DNA from: Bifidobacterium breve
GTDB lineage: Bacteria > Bacteroidota > Bacteroidia > Flavobacteriales > Flavobacteriaceae
NCBI GenBank assembly: GCA_943323545.2
Contig: CALPIE020000003.1
Coordinates: forward strand, 1-52,431
DNA: 52,431 nucleotides
Reading direction: 5' to 3'
Position numbers and translations under genes: made by a program. Below are positions 7,610 to 16,752 of the stretch, piece after piece (position 1 is the stretch's first letter; each line of letters begins with the position of its first letter). The notes beneath the pieces are model-generated. The model was given only the letters and a program-made list of their open reading frames with translations, was not told where the DNA came from and searched no databases.

Positions 7610-9994
7610 ATGAAAATATTAAAAAAAGCGCTCCTTGTGCTAATTTCAATTGTTGCACTATTTTTCCTTTCCTTGTATATTTATTTACAAACGACAAAAC
7701 CTAAATATGAAGGTGAAGTTAGTCTTCAAAATTGTAATTCAACTACTACTGTTTATTTTGATGATTTTGGCGTACCTCATATTTATGCCAATTCTCAAAA
7801 AGACGCTATGACTGTTTTGGGTTATGTTCATGCTCAAGATCGATTATGGCAAATGGAACTAATGCGGCGAATTGCTCCAGGAAGGTTATCAGAACTTTTC
7901 GGCACAAAAGCATTAAAAAATGATTTGTTTTTTGCTGGAATTGGAATCGATGAAAATTCTGAAAAGGCAATTGCCGAATTGGATAAAAATTCACAAGCCT
8001 ATCAACTCGCAATGGCGTATTTAAATGGCGTAAATCAATTCATTGAAAACGGAAAAACACCAATAGAATTTAGTCTAATCGGAATTAAAAAAGAAAAATA
8101 TACCCTAAAAGACGTTTATAATATCTTCGGATTTATGTCATTCAGTTTCGCAATGGCACAAAAAACAGATCCTTTACTTACCGATATTCGCGATAAATTC
8201 GGAATCGCATATCTTAAAGATTTTGGTTTGGATGGATCTTTGGCAAAAACCCAATTAAAAAGTTATAAAGTTGAATCGAACGATTATGCTGAAATTTCAA
8301 AATCGCTGACAAGTTTATTAGACAATTCGCCAGTTCCAACATTTATTGGAAGCAACAGTTGGGTTATTGGCGCACCAAAATCCAAAAACGGAAAAGTCAT
8401 TTTTGCCAACGATCCTCATATTATGTTCTCCCAACCAGGTACTTGGTACGAAGCACATATTGTAACACCCGATTATGAAATGTATGGTTATTATTTAGCT
8501 GGAACTCCGTTTCCACTTTTAGGACACAATCGCAATTATGCTTATGGTTTAACGATGTTTGAAAACGATGACTTGGATTTATTTCAGGAAGAAGAAAATC
8601 CGAGTAATCGCAATCAATACAAAACAATAGATGGTTTTAAAAATTACAAAATCAACAAAAAAACAATTAAAGTTAAAGACAGTGCATCGGTAACTTTAAT
8701 TGTAAAAGAATCGATACACGGACCAATATTGAACGGTTTGTTGACAAATCTTCAAGTCAAAAAACCAGTGGCAATGTCGTGGATTTACACCCAACAAAAA
8801 AATCAAATATTAGAAGCAGTATATCAATTATCTCATGCAAAAAAAGTAAACGATTTTTATAAAAATGTCGAACTAATTCACGCTCCCGGCTTAAACATTA
8901 TGTATGGCGATGCTAAAAACAATATCGCTTGGATAACTTCTGGGAAATTGTATAAGTTAGATAAATCAATCAATCCAAATTTTATTTTGAATGGTGCAAA
9001 CGGCATCGATGATAAAAAAGAATTTTTACCATTTTCTAAAAATCCGTCGGCTATAAATCCACCTTGGTATTACGTTTATTCTTCCAACAACCAACCCGAA
9101 GCAATTGATGGCTATTTGTATCCAGGCTACTATTTGCCAGAAGACCGAGCTAATCGAATCAAAGGATTATTAGAATCCAAAAACAATTGGACTTCCAACG
9201 ATGTAAAAAAAATGATTACCGATAATACTTCTGCGGTAGCACCGAATATTGTTTCCAATTGGACGTTGACTTTAGATGAAAAAGCACTAAATCCAAATCA
9301 AAAACAAGCTTTGAAAATTTTAAAAAATTGGAATGGCTCCAATAATTTAAAAGACATAGCACCAACTATATACAACAAATGGGTGTATTGCTATTTAAAA
9401 AACACCTTTCAAGATGAATTAGGTTCATCAGATTTTGAAGCGTTACTCGTAACTCATATTATCAAACAAGTTATTGCAGGACAAAGCGCAAACGAAACTT
9501 CTGTTTGGTGGGACAATGTTACTACAAAAAATAAAAAAGAAACGAGGACAGCTATTTTGAATCAATCGTTCCAAGAAGCGATTACAGCTTTAGAAAAACA
9601 ATTGGGAAATAACACCGCAAAATGGACATGGAATAAAGTACATACTTTAGAAAACCAACATCCAATAGGAAAAGTTGCACTATTTAAAAAATTTTTCAAT
9701 GTCGGTCCATTTGAAATTGATGGCGCTAATGAAGTTATTAATAACCAAATGTTTGTATACAACGAAAGCGGGAAGTACGAAGTAAAAGCAGGTCCGTCAA
9801 CCCGAAGAGTCATCGATTTTTCAGATATCGAAAACAGTTACAGCATTCTTCCAACAGGACAATCGGGAAATCCAATGAGCAAACATTATGACGATCAAGC
9901 CGAAATGTATGTGCAAGGAAAATTCCGAAAAATGAAAATGAATAAAAGGGAAATCATAGCAACATCTACTAAATTGGAATTCAAACCGAAATAA
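7610..9994 (+). CDS. Penicillin acylase family protein (Ntn hydrolase)
   Basis: This 794-residue amidohydrolase of the S45 family has an N-terminal membrane or signal segment (residues 5-26), so it acts in the periplasm. The A-chain region includes FDDFGVPHIYA and GYVHAQDRLWQMELMRR. Autocatalytic cleavage should occur at the G-S bond in IGSNSWVIG, exposing Ser248 as the catalytic N-terminal nucleophile of the B chain. Downstream phrases AGTPFPLLGHNRNYAYGLTM and TGQSGNPMSKHYDDQ are typical of the family's catalytic domain. Natural substrates could be acyl-homoserine lactones, N-acyl amino acids or other amides. It is a single gene with its own promoter. Confidence 0.93.
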   Translation: MKILKKALLVLISIVALFFLSLYIYLQTTKPKYEGEVSLQNCNSTTTVYFDDFGVPHIYANSQKDAMTVLGYVHAQDRLWQMELMRRIAPGRLSELFGTKALKNDLFFAGIGIDENSEKAIAELDKNSQAYQLAMAYLNGVNQFIENGKTPIEFSLIGIKKEKYTLKDVYNIFGFMSFSFAMAQKTDPLLTDIRDKFGIAYLKDFGLDGSLAKTQLKSYKVESNDYAEISKSLTSLLDNSPVPTFIGSNSWVIGAPKSKNGKVIFANDPHIMFSQPGTWYEAHIVTPDYEMYGYYLAGTPFPLLGHNRNYAYGLTMFENDDLDLFQEEENPSNRNQYKTIDGFKNYKINKKTIKVKDSASVTLIVKESIHGPILNGLLTNLQVKKPVAMSWIYTQQKNQILEAVYQLSHAKKVNDFYKNVELIHAPGLNIMYGDAKNNIAWITSGKLYKLDKSINPNFILNGANGIDDKKEFLPFSKNPSAINPPWYYVYSSNNQPEAIDGYLYPGYYLPEDRANRIKGLLESKNNWTSNDVKKMITDNTSAVAPNIVSNWTLTLDEKALNPNQKQALKILKNWNGSNNLKDIAPTIYNKWVYCYLKNTFQDELGSSDFEALLVTHIIKQVIAGQSANETSVWWDNVTTKNKKETRTAILNQSFQEAITALEKQLGNNTAKWTWNKVHTLENQHPIGKVALFKKFFNVGPFEIDGANEVINNQMFVYNESGKYEVKAGPSTRRVIDFSDIENSYSILPTGQSGNPMSKHYDDQAEMYVQGKFRKMKMNKREIIATSTKLEFKPK

Positions 9995-10060
9995 TTTCCA
10001 TTTATTGCTAATCTGACGAGATTCTTCCTTCGTCTGAATGACAAAATTGAGAAAAAAATA

Positions 10061-10068
10061 TACCTTTG
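10061..10068 (+). promoter_or_regulatory. -7 element (TACCTTTG) of kmo
   Basis: The box lies directly before a GC-rich leader with two hairpins and about 90 bases before the kmo ATG. A properly spaced -33 TTG is not seen. Confidence 0.5.
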
Positions 10069-10070
10069 CA

Positions 10071-10130
10071 CCCGAGGCCGTAAGGCCGAACTGTATGACC
10101 CGAACTGCGAAAGCGGTGAACGGAACGAAG
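10071..10130 (+). ncRNA. Structured 5' leader of kmo
   Basis: This is a GC-rich stretch in an AT-rich genome. It contains GGCC-GTAA-GGCC and ACTGC-GAAA-GCGGT, two stems closed by GNRA-type tetraloops. The second is flanked by CCGA and CGGA, which can extend the pairing. It begins just after a -7 box. It could be a cis-regulatory leader, a small RNA or a dispersed structured element, and covariance evidence is lacking. Confidence 0.4.
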
Positions 10131-10158
10131 TTAAATAAAAACCGTTTATATATTCTAA

Positions 10159-11499
10159 ATGCAAACTCCACAAAAAATTGCTGTCGTTGGTTCGGGACTT
10201 GTCGGAACCTTATTAGCAATCTACTTAAAAAAACTCGGGCATACGGTTCACGTTTATGATAGAAGCGTCGACATCAGAAATGTAGAATTTTCTGGTCGTT
10301 CTATCAATTTAGTGATGTCAGATCGTGGTTGGAAAGCAATGAAGGATGTAGGTTTGGAAGATGAAATTCGCAAAATCGGAATCCCAGTCGACAAACGAGC
10401 TATTCATACCCAAGACGATAAAATAAATTACCAATATTATGGTAAAGAAGGAGAAGCTATTTTTTCTCTTTCTCGTGGTATTTTAAACAGAAGAATGATT
10501 GATTTAGCTGAAGACGTTGGCGTTGAATTTTTCTTCGAACATAAAATTTGGGATGTAACTTTAGCCGATGCAACACTTCATATCGGAGAAACCGAAAGAG
10601 GCGAGTGGCATGATTTAAAATACGATAAAGTTTTCGGTGCCGATGGTGCTTTTTCTAGAATTCGACACCGAATGCAAAGACAAAGTTTATTTGATTATTC
10701 GCAAGAGTTCATGAAAATGGGCTATAAAGAATTGCACATTCCAGCAAATGCAGACGGAACACACAAAATAGATAAAAATTCCCTACACATTTGGCCAAGA
10801 GGCAACTTTATGTTGATGGCGTTAGCAAATTTAGACGGAACATTTACTTGTACATTGTTCATGCCTTTTGAAGGTGAAAATTCTTTTGATCAATTAAAAG
10901 ACGAAGCTAAACTTTTAGAATTCTTTGCTAAATTCTTTCCCGACACGGCTGCTGTTATTCCAGATTTGGTGAAAGATTTCTTTAAAAATCCAACTAGTTT
11001 TTTGGTAAAAATGAAATGTTATCCATGGACATTTGAAGATAAAGTGGCGTTAATTGGCGATTCGGCTCATGCGATTGTTCCGTTTTACGGACACGGAATG
11101 AACGCTGGTTTCGAAGACATCACGATTTTATCGGAAATGATTGCCAAATACAATGACGATTGGAAGACCATTTTTTCAGAATATCAAGAATCTCGCAAGC
11201 CCAATGCCGATGCAATTGCCGAATTGTCAAGTCGAAATTTTATTGAAATGAGTACGAAAACAGCCGATGCCAATTTCCTGCTTCAAAAGAAAATCGAAAA
11301 ATGGTTTTCAGATAAACACCCCGATAAATGGACTCCGTTATACAGTCGCGTTACTTTTAGTTTACAACCGTATTCCGATGCGTTGGCAATTGGTGATTTC
11401 CAAAATAAAATTATGGAAGTCATCATGCAAATTCCAAATATCGAAGAAAAATGGAACAGCGAGGAAGTGGAGAATAAGATAATTGAGTTGTTGAAGTAG
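10159..11499 (+). CDS. kmo: Kynurenine 3-monooxygenase
   Basis: This is an FAD-dependent, NADPH-using hydroxylase converting kynurenine to 3-hydroxykynurenine. The 446-residue protein starts with the Rossmann motif AVVGSGLVGTLLAIYLKKLG (about residues 7-26). It has GRSINLVMSDRG (about 48-59), characteristic of KMO, and the FAD ribityl-binding motif LIGDSAHAIVPFYGHGMNAG near 296-315. Its product is a substrate of KynU, encoded 5 kb upstream on the same strand. The leader is unusually structured. The gene is followed by a 20-base inverted repeat pair and then a convergent cupin gene. Confidence 0.95.
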   Translation: MQTPQKIAVVGSGLVGTLLAIYLKKLGHTVHVYDRSVDIRNVEFSGRSINLVMSDRGWKAMKDVGLEDEIRKIGIPVDKRAIHTQDDKINYQYYGKEGEAIFSLSRGILNRRMIDLAEDVGVEFFFEHKIWDVTLADATLHIGETERGEWHDLKYDKVFGADGAFSRIRHRMQRQSLFDYSQEFMKMGYKELHIPANADGTHKIDKNSLHIWPRGNFMLMALANLDGTFTCTLFMPFEGENSFDQLKDEAKLLEFFAKFFPDTAAVIPDLVKDFFKNPTSFLVKMKCYPWTFEDKVALIGDSAHAIVPFYGHGMNAGFEDITILSEMIAKYNDDWKTIFSEYQESRKPNADAIAELSSRNFIEMSTKTADANFLLQKKIEKWFSDKHPDKWTPLYSRVTFSLQPYSDALAIGDFQNKIMEVIMQIPNIEEKWNSEEVENKIIELLK

Positions 11500-11508
11500 T
11501 CAGGATTT

Positions 11509-11606
11509 TGTCATTTCGACGAAGGAGAAATCTCATCTAGTTATCCTGATTATGTGATTTACTTCGTCTGTTCGCTATTGCTCGAGTCTCCTTCGTCGAA
11601 ATGACA
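11509..11606. repeat. Perfect 20-base inverted repeats with 58-base loop
   Basis: The arms 11509-11528 (TGTCATTTCGACGAAGGAGA) and 11587-11606 are exact reverse complements. They lie between the convergent kmo and cupin genes. A degenerate relative (ATTCTTCCTTCGTCTGAATG) is found at 10021-10040 upstream of kmo. The form suggests a small non-coding mobile element, and it may also act as a transcription stop. Confidence 0.75.
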
Positions 11607-11612
11607 GAAAAA

Positions 11613-11975
11613 CTATTCCTCTCTGTGTACTTTCATGAAATCAAAAGCAGGTTTACAAATCGCAATGTATTCACAAGGTTCGTCAAACGGATTGGAATAT
11701 TGCACGCGCGTATTTTTTTCAATTTTTATTGATTGTCCCGCTTCTAGAATAACTATTTCTCCTTCTATAATAAATTGCTTTTTTCCTGAGATAATATAAG
11801 TGTATTCTTCAAACTCTGGTGTTTGAAAAGGTTCACTCCATTTTGGTGGAGCAATCATGTGAGCAATAGAAATTTCTGTATTTTTGGTAGTTGGAATTCC
11901 GTGATGCTCTTCTATTAATTTGCCATCCGAAGTCGGAACTTTAAAAGGTGATTTTTGTATAAAGTACTTTTTCAT
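11613..11975 (-). CDS. Cupin-domain protein
   Basis: This small 120-residue single-cupin protein is of unknown substrate. The cupin barrel is suggested by WSEPFQTPEFEEYTYIISGK followed by FIIEGEIVILEAGQSIKI and VQYSNPFDEPCEYIAICKP. Its metal-ligand motif is atypical: the histidines of the usual HxH are not present at the expected place (EEYTYII), so metal-dependent catalysis is uncertain. The ATG at 11975 is preferred over the TTG at 11981. It is 37 bases downstream of the HerA-like gene on the same strand and convergent with kmo. It is too short and too divergent to be 3-hydroxyanthranilate dioxygenase. Confidence 0.75.
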   Translation of the reverse strand: MKKYFIQKSPFKVPTSDGKLIEEHHGIPTTKNTEISIAHMIAPPKWSEPFQTPEFEEYTYIISGKKQFIIEGEIVILEAGQSIKIEKNTRVQYSNPFDEPCEYIAICKPAFDFMKVHREE

Positions 11976-12012
11976 AAACAAAAGTCTATATTTTTGTTCT
12001 TTGTTCTTTTCT

Positions 12013-13521
12013 CTATTTTTTAAACATTTTCATCAAAACACCAAAAACGCCTCTTATAAAAGTAGCGCTTGTCACCACTTTGGTTACCGATTTTCCGATT
12101 ACTTCGGCAGTACTAGGTTCGTTACTTTTCTTTGGTGAAACATCTTGTTCTTCTGCTTGCTGAATAGCGTTTTCTATTTTTTTATTTAATATTTCATAAG
12201 CACTTTCCCTTTCAATTTCTTCCGAATATTTCCGAACCAATTTCGACTTCGCATTAATTTCTGCAATTTCAGAATCGATTAAAACATCCATTCTGCTCAT
12301 TGGAGCACGAAGCATTGTTGCAGCCAATGGCGTCGGAATACCTTTTTCGTTCAAAGCGGTAACAAATGCTTCTCCTATTCCCAGAGAAGTTAATACTTCA
12401 TCAGTTTTATAATAATCGGATGTTGGATAATTGTCGGCAGTTTGTTTAATTGCTTGTCTATCGTTTGCAGTAAATGCTCTCAACGCATGTTGGATTTTCA
12501 ATCCCAATTGTGCTAAAACGCCTTTCGGAATATCCATCGGATTTTGCGTTACAAAATATACGCCAACACCTTTCGAACGAATTAATTTAATAATGGTTTC
12601 AATTTGTTCTAATAAAACTTTACTAGCTTCATTAAAAATTAAATGAGCTTCGTCAATAAATAATACGAGTTCGGGTTGTTCAACATCTCCTTTTTCTGGC
12701 ATTTGTTGGTAAATTTCGGCGAGAAGACTCAACATAAAAGTCGAGAATAATTTTGGTTTATCTTGAATATCTGTCAAACGAATGATGTTTACGTAACCTT
12801 TCCCGTTTTCATCTATTCTCATTAAATCATCAATTTCAAATGATTTTTCGCCAAAAAAGAAATCGCCCCCTTGTTGTTCCAATTCAATTATTTTACGAAG
12901 AATCGTTCCAGTTGTTGCGGTTGAAATCTTTCCGTATGCTGAAGAAATTTCGTCTTTTCCTTCTTCGGTAATATAATTCAGTACTTTTTTGATATCCTTT
13001 AAATCCAAAAGCGGCATTTTTTTATCATCACAATATTTAAAAATCACCGAAACTACGCCAGATTGTGTATCATTCAAATCTAAAATTCTAGAAAATAATA
13101 CCGGACCAAATTCTGAAATTGTTGCTCTTAATCGAACACCATCTTGAGTTGATAGCGTCATTAATTCGACTGGGAAAGCTGCAGTTGAATACGGAATATT
13201 TATTTTAGAATGTCGCTCAGTAATAAAAGTTTTTTCAACTCCTTCTTTTGCGATTCCAGAGAAATCACCTTTTATATCCATCATTAAAACCGGAATTCCA
13301 AATGAAGATAATTGTTCTGAAAGTACTTGAATGGTTTTTGTTTTTCCAGTACCAGTAGCACCTGCTATTAATCCGTGGCGGTTTAAAGTTTTTAATGGAA
13401 TTTTAATTTGGGTTTCACCAATTGGTTCCCCATTAAGTAAAGCTGCTCCAAGAAGAATACTATCGCCTTTTAAAGTATAACCTTGATTAATGTGTTGTAT
13501 AAAAGATTCGGTGTTAGTCAT
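12013..13521 (-). CDS. HerA-like ATPase (DUF853 / YjgR family)
   Basis: This is a 502-residue FtsK/HerA-class P-loop ATPase. Walker A is GATGTGKTKT (about residues 53-62) and Walker B is LVLFIDEAHLIF (about 284-295). An arginine-rich motor segment follows, including FVTQNPMDIP and HALRAFTANDRQAIKQ. The C-terminus ends in a hydrophobic and basic tail (GVLMKMFKK). Members are thought to be DNA-translocating or helicase-like, but the cellular role of stand-alone DUF853 proteins is not settled, and no NurA nuclease partner is adjacent. It is followed by the cupin gene and is divergent from the exbB operon across a 360-base gap. Confidence 0.9.
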   Translation of the reverse strand: MTNTESFIQHINQGYTLKGDSILLGAALLNGEPIGETQIKIPLKTLNRHGLIAGATGTGKTKTIQVLSEQLSSFGIPVLMMDIKGDFSGIAKEGVEKTFITERHSKINIPYSTAAFPVELMTLSTQDGVRLRATISEFGPVLFSRILDLNDTQSGVVSVIFKYCDDKKMPLLDLKDIKKVLNYITEEGKDEISSAYGKISTATTGTILRKIIELEQQGGDFFFGEKSFEIDDLMRIDENGKGYVNIIRLTDIQDKPKLFSTFMLSLLAEIYQQMPEKGDVEQPELVLFIDEAHLIFNEASKVLLEQIETIIKLIRSKGVGVYFVTQNPMDIPKGVLAQLGLKIQHALRAFTANDRQAIKQTADNYPTSDYYKTDEVLTSLGIGEAFVTALNEKGIPTPLAATMLRAPMSRMDVLIDSEIAEINAKSKLVRKYSEEIERESAYEILNKKIENAIQQAEEQDVSPKKSNEPSTAEVIGKSVTKVVTSATFIRGVFGVLMKMFKK

Positions 13522-13881
13522 TTTTATAAAATTGAATTTGCCACTATTTTTAGTGCAAGATACTATTTTCCAGTATTAAAAAGTAAGATAAAAGATGTCT
13601 ATAAAAAAAATAGTTATTAACAGAAATATACTAAATACAATTAAATAAACGTTATAATCTGGGAAAATAAGATTGTAAATTATTATAAATCAATTGATTT
13701 GGCAAGAATAATAAAAAATGAAGAGGGATATTAATTAAAAAAACTACACGCCCAAATTATGGCAATGTTATAATTAGTAAAAAAAGTTTTTTTATTTCAA
13801 CTAAAAAATTAAATTTGTCCCTATTCAAGTTTATTTACAACTAAAAACTATTAAATTATTTAAACATTAAAAATTTTTAAA
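13522..13881. other. Divergent intergenic region between herA-like and exbB
   Basis: The 360-base AT-rich gap holds a TAAATTTG box for exbB (13810-13817). Near 13542-13575 are two small hairpins (CACTATTTTTAGTG; ATACT with AGTAT) close to the HerA-like start. No ORF or dispersed repeat was recognised in the rest. Confidence 0.55.
13810..13817 (+). promoter_or_regulatory. -7 element (TAAATTTG) of the exbB operon
   Basis: A TAAATTTG box lies 64 bases before the exbB ATG. A -33 TTG is not evident at the expected distance. Confidence 0.5.
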
Positions 13882-14700
13882 ATGGCAAACGTTAAAAAAG
13901 AAAAAGGATCAAACGGAGGCGGAATGTTCTCTGGAATTGTAATTGTATTATGTGTTTTTGTAGGATGGATTATTTGGAATTTCATAATGGGTTCTGGGTC
14001 AAATTTTGAAGGAGGAGTAAATACAGGACATCCGCTACCAGGAAATTATTTAGCCATGGTTTATAAAGGAGGTCCAATTGTACCAGTTTTAATGGGTTTA
14101 TTATTAATGGTTATCGTTTTTTCATTTGAAAGATATTTTGTAATTTCAAAAGCATCAGGAAAAGGAAATCTTGACCAGTTTATGAGCAAAGTTCAAGCGA
14201 GTATTAACGGAGGGAATATAGAAGATGCAATTGCAACATGCGATAAACAACAAGGTTCTGTAGCTAATGCTATTAAATCAGCATTAGTAAAATACCAAGA
14301 TGTAAAAAAAGAAGGATTTAATAGCGAAGAAGCATCTGAAATGATCCACAAAGAAATAGAAGAAGCTACTTCACTTGAAATGCCAATGTTAGAGAAAAAT
14401 ATGACCATTCTTTCTACTTTAGTTTCTTTAGGAACTCTTGCTGGATTATTAGGAACTGTAACAGGGATGATTAAAGCATTTGGAGCTTTAGCAACTGCAG
14501 GTACTCCAGATCAAGCATTATTAGCAAATGGTATTTCTGAAGCACTTATCAATACAGCGACTGGAATTTCTACTTCTGCATTAGCTATTGTAGCATACAA
14601 TTTCTTCACTTCTAAAATTGATACGCTTACTTATTCTATCGATGAAGCTGGAACAGCTATCGTAAATACTTACAGAAGATTCAGAGGAAGTTTAAAATAA
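13882..14700 (+). CDS. exbB: MotA/TolQ/ExbB proton channel protein
   Basis: This is the channel subunit of the inner-membrane energy transducer that powers TonB-dependent transport. The 272-residue protein has membrane segments at about 16-36 (an extra N-terminal helix typical of Bacteroidetes ExbB), 66-86, 170-190 and 215-235. The conserved core is LEKNMTILSTLVSLGTLAGL, then LGTVTGMIKAF and EALINTATGISTSALAI. It heads a tight plus-strand operon with two exbD genes and tonB, each separated by fewer than 30 bases. Confidence 0.93.
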   Translation: MANVKKEKGSNGGGMFSGIVIVLCVFVGWIIWNFIMGSGSNFEGGVNTGHPLPGNYLAMVYKGGPIVPVLMGLLLMVIVFSFERYFVISKASGKGNLDQFMSKVQASINGGNIEDAIATCDKQQGSVANAIKSALVKYQDVKKEGFNSEEASEMIHKEIEEATSLEMPMLEKNMTILSTLVSLGTLAGLLGTVTGMIKAFGALATAGTPDQALLANGISEALINTATGISTSALAIVAYNFFTSKIDTLTYSIDEAGTAIVNTYRRFRGSLK

Positions 14701-14717
14701 AATACTACAAAAAGAAA

Positions 14718-15347
14718 ATGGCAAAAATAACAATGTCTAAAAAAGCGGCGTCTATCGACATGACAGCAATGTGTGATGTGGCTTTCCTTTTGCTTACGTT
14801 CTTTATCTTAACAGCTACTGCCAAACAGCAAGAGCCACTTCCTGTTCAAACTCCAGCTTCAACTGTACAAACTAAATTGCCAGAAACGGGTTTAGTAACT
14901 TTGACTCTCGGAAGTTATGAAGGAAAACCAAAAGTATTCTTCGGAATGAAAGATAGAGATATTCGTAAAAAAACGATTGAATTAATTGAAAGCAGATTTA
15001 AACTGGGTCTAACAGAACAAGAACAACTTCAGTTTGAATTGATTGATGAATTCGGTGTTCCGATGAGTAATTTGAAACAAATCATAGGAATGAAAAGTTC
15101 GGATAGAAACAAAGTTGGTTTTCAAACAGGGATTCCTTTTGATTCAATCGACAATCAATTAAAAGAATGGATTTACACTGCTCGACAAGCAAATGTTGAA
15201 TTGGGTAAAACAAAAGAACTTGACTTCGCTATTAAAGGCGATGCTAAAGAACAATATCCACAAATCAAAAAGATTATGGATATTTTACAAGACCAAAAAA
15301 TCAATAGCTTTAATTTAGTTACTGGTTTAAGAGGAAAAGACTATTAA
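14718..15347 (+). CDS. exbD: ExbD/TolR family protein, first copy
   Basis: This 209-residue partner of ExbB carries the proton-conducting membrane helix DMTAMCDVAFLLLTFFILTA (about residues 13-32), whose Asp (MCDVAF) is the expected protonatable residue. The periplasmic part is longer than in E. coli ExbD. The gene lies 17 bases after exbB and 17 bases before the second exbD. Paired ExbD paralogues are usual in Bacteroidetes energy-transduction clusters. Confidence 0.92.
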   Translation: MAKITMSKKAASIDMTAMCDVAFLLLTFFILTATAKQQEPLPVQTPASTVQTKLPETGLVTLTLGSYEGKPKVFFGMKDRDIRKKTIELIESRFKLGLTEQEQLQFELIDEFGVPMSNLKQIIGMKSSDRNKVGFQTGIPFDSIDNQLKEWIYTARQANVELGKTKELDFAIKGDAKEQYPQIKKIMDILQDQKINSFNLVTGLRGKDY

Positions 15348-15364
15348 TTCAATAAATAGAAAAA

Positions 15365-15934
15365 ATGGCTGAATTAAATACCGGTGACGGTGGTGGCAAA
15401 AAAGGAAGTGGTAAGGTAAGAAGTAAAAAACAAAACTCTAAAGTAGATTTAACTGCAATGGTGGATTTGGCTTTCTTATTAATCACGTTTTTTATGTTGA
15501 CTACATCATTATCAAAACCACAATCTATGGATTTAGGGTTGCCTGATAAAGAGGATGATCCACTTAAAGATAAACCAGTAAAAACTGACCAAAGAAGAAC
15601 AGTAACTGTAATTCTTGGTGACAATGATAAAATAAAATGGTATCACGGACTTCTTGAAGCACCTGAGCCTAATGGTAAACCAACAGATGCAGTTTATGGT
15701 AAAGATGGGATACGTAAAGAGTTATTGAAAAGAGTAAAATCGGTTCCAGAAATAGTGGGTGCTAAGAAAGGATTAATAGTTATTATTAAACCTACAAAAA
15801 AATCAACCTATAAAAATTTGGTTGATATTTTAGATGAAATGGCTATTTGTGGTGTTCCTACATATGCTATTGTAAATGATTTTTCGCCAGAAGAAAAAGC
15901 ATTGGCTGAAAAGATGAACACGAATACTCCGTAA
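15365..15934 (+). CDS. exbD: ExbD/TolR family protein, second copy
   Basis: The 189-residue paralogue of the preceding gene has a lysine- and glycine-rich N-terminus before a single membrane helix, DLTAMVDLAFLLITFFMLTT (about 29-48), with the conserved Asp in MVDLAF. The remaining residues form a periplasmic domain. It presumably assembles with ExbB and the first ExbD as a heteromer feeding TonB, encoded 26 bases downstream. Confidence 0.92.
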   Translation: MAELNTGDGGGKKGSGKVRSKKQNSKVDLTAMVDLAFLLITFFMLTTSLSKPQSMDLGLPDKEDDPLKDKPVKTDQRRTVTVILGDNDKIKWYHGLLEAPEPNGKPTDAVYGKDGIRKELLKRVKSVPEIVGAKKGLIVIIKPTKKSTYKNLVDILDEMAICGVPTYAIVNDFSPEEKALAEKMNTNTP

Positions 15935-15960
15935 AAGTATTCCTAAAAAATATTTATTAT

Positions 15961-16752
15961 ATGAAATTAGACTTATTAAAAAAACAATGGCTCGACATCG
16001 TTTTTGAAGGTCGTAACAAAAGTTATGGTGCTTATGATTTGAGAATAAAAAGTGGTAATATAACTTTACGCGCTATGCTTATTGGAGCTGTTGTATTTGC
16101 TATTGCAGTAGCAACTCCTATGATTGTTGATTTTATTGGCAGTGCTGCTGAAGATGATACTGCTTTAGATCAAAAAATAACAACAATTAAGTTACCACCT
16201 AAAGAAAAACCAAAAGAAGATATTCCACCACCACCACCTCCTCCTCCTAAAGTAGATCAGGTTAAGTTTGTAAAACCTGTTGTTGCAAAAACGGAAGAGG
16301 TTACTGAAGAGCCACCAAAAGTGGAAGAAATTAAAGATAAAAAATTAGGTGATGAAACTATAAAAGGAGATCCAGATGCTCCAATAACAGTTGAACCAGT
16401 TGGTAACGGTAAAGAAGTGGTTGAAGAAGATAATAATGTTTACAATTCTGCAGGAATTGAAGTAAAACCAGAATACCCAGGGGGGTTAGCTAAATTTTAT
16501 AGCTTTATTAAAAACAATTACCAAGCTCCAGATGAAGAAGGTTTGAAAGGGAAAGTTATTGTTTCTTTTGTGGTTGAGAAAGACGGGTCATTAACAGATA
16601 TTAAAGTTTTAAAAGATATTGGTTACGGAACCGGAACAGAAGCTATCCGTGTATTAAAAAAATGCGCAAGATGGACACCTGCTGAACAAAATGGTAAAAA
16701 AGTAAGATGTTCTTATCAAATTCCAATTGCTATAGAAACAGCGTCTGAATAA
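15961..16752 (+). CDS. tonB: TonB energy transducer
   Basis: The 263-residue protein has an N-terminal cytoplasmic part (KSYGAYDLR), one membrane helix (about 35-58) and a proline/lysine-rich periplasmic spacer with a run of PPPPPPPPK (about 88-97). The C-terminal TonB domain includes YPGGLAKFYSFIKNNYQAP, GKVIVSFVVEKDGSLTDIKV and the closing WTPAEQNGKKVRCSYQIPI. It transmits the proton motive force from ExbBD to outer-membrane receptors. Its stop codon overlaps the start of the next gene (TAATG), which implies translational coupling. Confidence 0.95.
   Translation: MKLDLLKKQWLDIVFEGRNKSYGAYDLRIKSGNITLRAMLIGAVVFAIAVATPMIVDFIGSAAEDDTALDQKITTIKLPPKEKPKEDIPPPPPPPPKVDQVKFVKPVVAKTEEVTEEPPKVEEIKDKKLGDETIKGDPDAPITVEPVGNGKEVVEEDNNVYNSAGIEVKPEYPGGLAKFYSFIKNNYQAPDEEGLKGKVIVSFVVEKDGSLTDIKVLKDIGYGTGTEAIRVLKKCARWTPAEQNGKKVRCSYQIPIAIETASE

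Noticed and set aside
10038-10259. Open frame of 73 codons before and overlapping kmo
   Set aside because: It runs through the structured GC-rich leader and into kmo in another frame, and its sequence resembles no protein; the leader hairpins explain the base composition.
11613-11975. Cupin as 3-hydroxyanthranilate dioxygenase completing the kynurenine pathway
   Set aside because: It is too short, and the metal-ligand and cysteine pattern of that enzyme is missing.
12013-13521. HerA-like ATPase as part of an anti-phage defence system
   Set aside because: No partner nuclease, SIR2, DUF4297 or other defence gene is adjacent; neighbours are metabolic, and DUF853 proteins are commonly stand-alone.
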